Of a stretch of DNA of 64,000 bases, positions 59,318 through 64,000 are shown piece after piece. The DNA is from Macrotis lagotis (Eukaryota; Chordata; Mammalia; Peramelemorphia; Peramelidae), in contig NC_133658.1 in assembly GCF_037893015.1 (NCBI RefSeq), forward strand, positions 427,271,890 to 427,335,889, given 5' to 3'. Position numbers and translations under genes: made by a program. The first letter of the stretch is position 1, and every line of letters begins with the position of its first letter. The notes beneath the pieces were generated by a model. It was not told the DNA's origin. It worked only from the letters and a program-made list of their open reading frames with translations, and did not search any database.

Positions 59318-59461
59318 TTTTTTTTTATATTTTTAAGGCAATGAGGCTAAGTGACTTTCCCAAGGTCACACAGGCAATTATTAAGTGCCTGAGTCCATAT
59401 TTGAACTCAGGTTCTCCTGACTCCGGGGTCAGTAATCTATCCACTGCACCAACTAATTGCT
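59318..59461 (-). mobile_element. CORE-SINE
   Basis: Poly-T, 'ggcaatgaggctaagtgact', 'ctcctgactccggggtcagt' and 'caccaactaattgc'. 'atgatctt' flanks it on both sides. Confidence 0.9.
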
Positions 59462-59574
59462 TATGATCTTATTTCCTAATACAATCATTCAATTATAAAA
59501 ATCATTCATTTTATCCACCTGTGCTACAGTTTGTAGAATATTAAATAATCTGCAAAGGCAGCAAAGCTGATTAA

Positions 59575-59765
59575 TATAATGAAGAAAGAGCTAGCTTGAA
59601 GTCAGGAAGAACTGAGTTCAAATCCTGTCTTAAACAGTTACTAATGATATGACCATAGATAAGTCACTTAGCCTCCCTGGGACTGCATTTCCTTATCTGT
59701 AAAATGAGAGAATTGGACTTAATATCTTCAGTGGCCCCTTCTAGCTCTAAATCCATAGGCCTCTT
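59575..59765 (+). repeat. MIR-family SINE
   Basis: 'gaagtcaggaagaactgagt', 'gataagtcacttagcctccc', 'ccttatctgtaaaatgagag' and 'ccccttctagctctaaatcc' form a nearly complete sense MIR. Confidence 0.85.
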
Positions 59766-60808
59766 TCTTTATAACTATATATTATAGCTGCTATTTTGTA
59801 TGAACTCTATCAAATAAGGCAGTAAGAATGGAATGAATCATAATCATCATCATTCTCTTCAAAGTTCAAACAATCATCCATGTCATGAGACAAAAAGTGA
59901 TCGCTGGTCAGGATGGAAACATTGTGGAGAACCTGCACTCACGGATAATGTCCACTAGCTGTGAAGGCCTGACACAAAACCTGGAATGCTAGCAAATTGA
60001 AACTTGTTCCCCCAGGACTTAGAACAGGCACATAACAAAGTTTCTTAAATTGATTTGACTTGACTTTAAGCCTAAAGAAGATAATCTTATGGTGATAGTG
60101 ATTAGAGTTGAAACAACTCCAATGAATCTAAGAAAAAGACAGGATGGTGTAGAATTTCAGTCTGGCCATGTTCAAAACCATCTTGATGATGAGCTGACAT
60201 GGAGCACAGTATAACCAAGTGGGGTTCTTTATCAAGTGGTACAAAATGAAGGCAAGACATGTTGGAATAAATCAGAAATGATAAGATGACCATACCTGCT
60301 GGAAATGTTTGAATGCAAATAGTGTTGACCACTAAAATGGGTAAACCAAGAGCATCCATAAAATGACCTAAAGATATGAATATTTTCATTATATGCCAGA
60401 ACTATATCATAAGAAAATTGAAAACAGATCTTTGCCAGTTTTAAGAAAGGGCTTATATTGCTTTTTTTGTTAACATTACCTCTAGTTCTATCCAAGTCAC
60501 ACAACAACTTACTGCCAAATAGTACAAGGCAATCATAAAAAAATCCATCCCTAAGACTAGATTAAATGAAAGAGTGTAAGAGATGAAATTGAGAAGCTAC
60601 AAAAATCTGAATAGGGAAAATATAAAGAGCATAAAGTTACTAAAAATCTGTACTTAATGCCAACCCAAAAAATTGTATCTAAAAATAAAACAGAATACAA
60701 AACCATTCTGGATTCTGGAAACCCCTTTTTTGAGTTGATAACATGAATCCAGTGAGCAGACCAATTAAACCAAAAGATGGCATTTCAAAAAAGCTAATGT
60801 CTGTTAAA
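59766..60808. other. Non-coding stretch, nothing recognised
   Basis: Overlapping minus-strand open frames of 95 and 91 codons (60102-60507) lack any recognisable motif. No named repeat seen. Confidence 0.4.
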
Positions 60809-60819
60809 ACCATCATGAA

Positions 60820-60976
60820 GGGGCAGCTAGGTGGAGTAGTGGATAAAGCACCAGCCTTGGAGTCAGCAGTACCTGGGTTCAAATCCGGTATCAGACACTT
60901 AATAATTATCTAGCTGTGTGGCCTTGGGCAAGCCACTTAACCCCATTTGCCTTGTAAAAACTTAAAAATAAACAAC
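60820..60976 (+). mobile_element. CORE-SINE with 10-bp duplication
   Basis: Head 'ggggcagctaggtggagtag', full core and A-rich tail. 'ccatcatgaa' occurs at 60810-60819 and 60977-60986. Confidence 0.94.
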
Positions 60977-61149
60977 CCATCATGAATAAATGCATCCTTC
61001 CATAGTATTTGACAGAGAATTAAAAAAAAAAACTTTTCTGTATCTTTACATGGAAACAAACTAAGTCCCACTGACACACTAAAAATCATAATGACAGTTA
61101 CCTATTAGATCTACCCTTATGACCAGAAGTAAAATATAATCATGACAGA

Positions 61150-61330
61150 AGTAACTTTGACACACAGAAATCATAAATTTAGAGGTAAAAGGGAACCTAG
61201 AGACTGAGTCCAGCTTCTACACTTTACAAATGAGGGAACTGAAGTCCAAAGAGTTTAAAGTGCTTGCCTAAAGTCTCACATCAAGTAACTGTCTGAGGAA
61301 GTATTTGAAAACTCTGCTGAAAGGCACCAG
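61150..61330 (+). repeat. MIR-like SINE with single head unit
   Basis: 'agaggtaaaagggaacctag', 'acaaatgagggaactgaagt' and 'tctcacatcaagtaactgtc'. Belongs to the 'agctggaagggacc' SINE-like family. Confidence 0.5.
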
Positions 61331-61855
61331 AAGATTATACCAATATGAAGCTGGTACTTGTGATAAAAAACATACAAACAAAAAACACAAAATCTTGAAT
61401 GTCATATTGCCCAATTAAAGACAATGGAAAATAAGTGTAAAAAGAATTCAAAAATAAAGCTATTATAAACCTTAGATTTTATTTATCTTAATCATCAATT
61501 GGAAAGAAACTCAAAAGTTTAATGCAACATAAGGAGTCAAAGTGGGGTAAAATACAAACAATAAAACTCAGGATCAATTGAAACCATTTACTCCAGCAGC
61601 TTGGGAAGCAGAAAAACCAGAAGTGAGAAAAAGTCACTAAAGGAGGTTCCGTGGAAAATTTCTGGTCATCTATTTGAGAAGTCCAATTAATGAAAACTCA
61701 GGCAGTGACAAATGAGGAGAAAGTATGTGAACCATTAATAACAAGTAATGGAATAGTTGGATGAAAGTTTATGATTTTAACTCCTAACCCCAAAACTGAA
61801 CTAATAGGAATGACAAATATTCATAATTAGTAGCAAAAATGCACACCCTTCCTCA
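61331..61855. other. Non-coding stretch, nothing recognised
   Basis: A-rich; no open frame of note and no named repeat. Confidence 0.4.
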
Positions 61856-61859
61856 AACC

Positions 61860-62365
61860 TGGAAGAATCTTCCTCCGTCATCTTTCTCCTCCATTAAAAA
61901 TGACTCAAATCATCCCTTTCCTAAGCACTTTACCAAGAAGTGATCTTTGCCTCCTTGCAACTCCCCATGTTTTCCAGTATTTTCTGAGTCTACTAGTCTT
62001 TTTTATACAAGTCTTATATCCCATCTTCTCATATTATAAGCTCCTTGAAAGCAATGATTGACTTTTCCTCTCCTCTCCTCTCTTCTCCTCTCTTATTTCT
62101 CCTCTTATTTCTCCTTTTCTTTCTTTTCTTTTTTATAGTCTCAGCAATTATCATAAAAGATGCTTAAGTAAATGTTTCTTTGGTTTAATTGAATTTTCAT
62201 CTATTTTTCTCTGAACGTTTTCTTCTGATCTTATCCATTACTAATCTATAAGTTCCATGAGTGTAGGGTTCATGCTTTATCTGCATTTTGTTTCTCACCT
62301 AGCTCCAAAACCAGAATTGTAAACACAGGAAGCACTTAATACATGTGCACCAAATTAGATTGAGA
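61860..62365 (+). repeat. L2-like LINE fossil(s)
   Basis: 'attataagctccttgaaagc', 'agatgcttaagtaaatgttt', then 'tataagttccatgagtgtag' and 'aagcacttaatacatgtgca'. Two consecutive L2-type 3' ends, with a CTCTC/TTTCT-rich patch at 62065-62135. Confidence 0.55.
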
Positions 62366-62474
62366 TGAAATTAATTAAATTATTCCTATATTAACAATTG
62401 CATTTTTGAATCCTATTGAGCTTGTGGTCCACTACAACCCAGAAGGTCATTTTTACATTTAGCCTTCTACAGCT

Positions 62475-62531
62475 TTCCTTCCTTCCTTCCTTCCTTCCTT
62501 CCTTCCTTCCTTCCTTCCTTCCTTCCTTCCT
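62475..62531. repeat. (TTCC)n microsatellite
   Basis: About 14 TTCC units followed by a diverged pyrimidine-rich region to 62650. The 88-codon open frame here is this tract. Confidence 0.96.
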
Positions 62532-62689
62532 ATCTTTCCTTTTCTTCCTTTTTCCTTTTTTCTTCCTTTCTTCTTTTCTCTCTTCCTTTCTTCCCTTTCT
62601 CTATTTTTTCTTTCATACCTTGTTTCTCTCTTCTTCCTTACTTATTTTCCTTCTAAAATTTACCTTCTATTTTGAAAAGTAAGTTCTAA

Positions 62690-63470
62690 TTAACATCATA
62701 GAATCTGTGACTAAGTTTTGCTACTGGTGGTCCTTCTTTAAAAGTTTGAAAGGAAATTAATCATGGTTCCAAATGTGGTAAAGCAAGCTTATTATCATAA
62801 AATTTATCGAATTAGTATCGATGTAAGTATGACTTTTCAACCAAACAAATATTTCCCACTCCATGGGACCCCAGGGTCTATTTTCATAAGATGGCCAACC
62901 CTTCAGTTTCAATGCTTGACTCCACAGAAAGGCTCCATCAAGCCACACATTGCCTAGTCAGACAGGGCACCAGATCTTTTCAAATCTCCCATCAGGCAGA
63001 TCATCAGCTGTGGTAACCTTGATTGCATTTCTAACTGAAGCCAAGATATAGGCTATACTGCTGTCAGCTCTGTTTCAGCCAAAAGAATTTGGGGGGAGCC
63101 ATCTGGTTCTAATGATATGGAACTCAAACACTCGATTTTCTTTTTACTGTGTTCAAAACAATAACATCTTTTGACATATTTACTTTTGACCTGCTTTAAG
63201 AAAACATGCCCACTCCATTAAGGAAAACAAGTGTGCATTTCAGAGGATTCAATCTCTCAACCCTGAAGATTCCTAAAATGTTTAAGATTGAAAATGACAG
63301 CTGGCTTTCCCTCCAAGAGAGCTCAAGGAAAACAATAAAGAATACTCTCCTTTTTAGCTAGCATACTTAGTGAGCTTTTTCTGTGTGGGAGGTGACAATT
63401 GCACTTAACCATGAAGAGAGAAGAGAGGAAATATGTAGATACCTTCTAAGAGCAGTTTCAACTTTAAAAT
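62690..63470. other. Repeat-poor unique stretch; possible conserved non-coding element
   Basis: No transposon recognised across nearly 0.8 kb, and composition is more balanced than in flanking DNA. Opposing open frames of 63-64 codons at 62757-62957 have no motif. Conservation cannot be judged here. Confidence 0.3.
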
Positions 63471-63679
63471 AATTTTATTGATACATTTGGTTTTTTGCAC
63501 AACTATTTCCTAGTATTCCCTTTGTCCTCAGGATGTTACTATAACTAATATAAAAGAAAAAAATTACACAATTAATCAACTGAGAGAGTATGTAGTATTT
63601 TGCATGTTTTATCAATCCAATTAGTCAATCAATAAGAAATTGCGTATCCCCTTTTTTCCAGGAATTTTAAATACAACAC

Positions 63680-63900
63680 AAAAATAAATAGCCCCTGCCC
63701 TCAGCTTACATTCTATCAATGCAAAGAATATATAAAATATAAACAAAATAAAAACAAATATAACATAAATGCAACAAAACAATACAAAGTAATTTGGGGG
63801 AGGAAGGCACTGGAAGATGGGGATCAGGAAAAACCTCATTTAGAAGATAATTTTTGAGAGGAACCTTGAAGGAAATCAGTGTGACAAGAGAATTTCTGAC
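63680..63900 (+). repeat. L2-like LINE fossil
   Basis: 'agcccctgccctcagcttac', 'attctatcaatgcaaagaat', 'gggaggaaggcactggaaga' and 'ggaaccttgaaggaaatcag' follow the L2 3' order. Confidence 0.65.
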
Positions 63901-64000
63901 TCAATTTTATTACTGGCATTTATTAAACGCGAAAAGTTAAAAAAATTAGCTAGAATCCCTAAAGTCAAGCTAAGGCATAAATTATAGTCTTTGTGTTAAC

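Noticed and set aside
60102..60507. Two overlapping minus-strand open frames (95 and 91 codons) as a membrane protein
   Set aside because: Hydrophobic patches only; two frames of equal quality over the same DNA and no family resemblance.

Overview
This 64-kb window looks like intergenic (or deep intronic) chromosomal DNA from a marsupial. The evidence is the repeat content: many CORE-SINEs with the tRNA-like head 'GGGGCAGCTAGGTGG' and a 'GGGTTAAGTGACTTGCCCA' core on the opposite strand, CORE-SINEs with an RTE tail, a BovB/RTE LINE, L1 elements of the marsupial type, ORF1-only (HAL1-like) L1 relatives, and older MIR and L2 fossils. The CORE-SINE resembles the WSINE1 type of Australian marsupials, so a dasyurid or related animal is my guess; that is inference. 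No intact host protein-coding gene, rRNA or tRNA gene was recognised.

Layout. 1-5.4 kb: AT-rich sequence with old MIR/L2-like fossils, a (TG)n tract and a degenerate tandem-headed repeat. 5.4-8.4 kb: an ORF1-only L1 relative carrying three CORE-SINEs. 8.4-22.9 kb: scattered SINEs (RTE-tailed and CORE type), MIR/L2 fossils, L1 ends and microsatellites. 22.9-27.9 kb: a plus-strand L1 with 5' end, tail and target-site duplication, but an internally deleted ORF2. 28-29.4 kb: L2/MIR fossils. 29.4-42.6 kb: a nest of retroelements on the minus strand. An outer HAL1-like element is split by an essentially full-length L1 (about 6.4 kb net), which itself holds a 2.2-kb L1, a 193-bp L1 stub, a plus-strand L1 stub and an RTE-tailed SINE. 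42.6-45.4 kb: a small hAT-like DNA transposon, a 41-45-bp-period degenerate tandem array and a CORE-SINE. 45.5-46.9 kb: an RTE 3' end interrupted by an L1 stub. 46.9-55.2 kb: a second plus-strand L1 whose ORF2 was hit by a processed copy of ANKRD13A (50,706-54,199). 55.2-59 kb: a decayed minus-strand L1. 59-64 kb: SINEs, L2 and MIR fossils, a (TTCC)n tract and a repeat-poor stretch.

The most informative object is the ANKRD13A retrocopy. It is nearly full length (590 codons after removing a 4-bp duplication, a GC-rich 5' UTR, and a 3' UTR with poly(A) signal and A tail). It carries three in-frame stops and one frameshift, and is flanked by a 14-bp target-site duplication lying in L1 ORF2 just past the FADD box. 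No novel biological system is evident. What deserves a second look is the retrocopy with its CpG-rich leader, an unclassified ~480-bp segment shared by two L1 copies at different positions, the RTE/SINE pair sharing a 3' end, and the datable nest of insertions.
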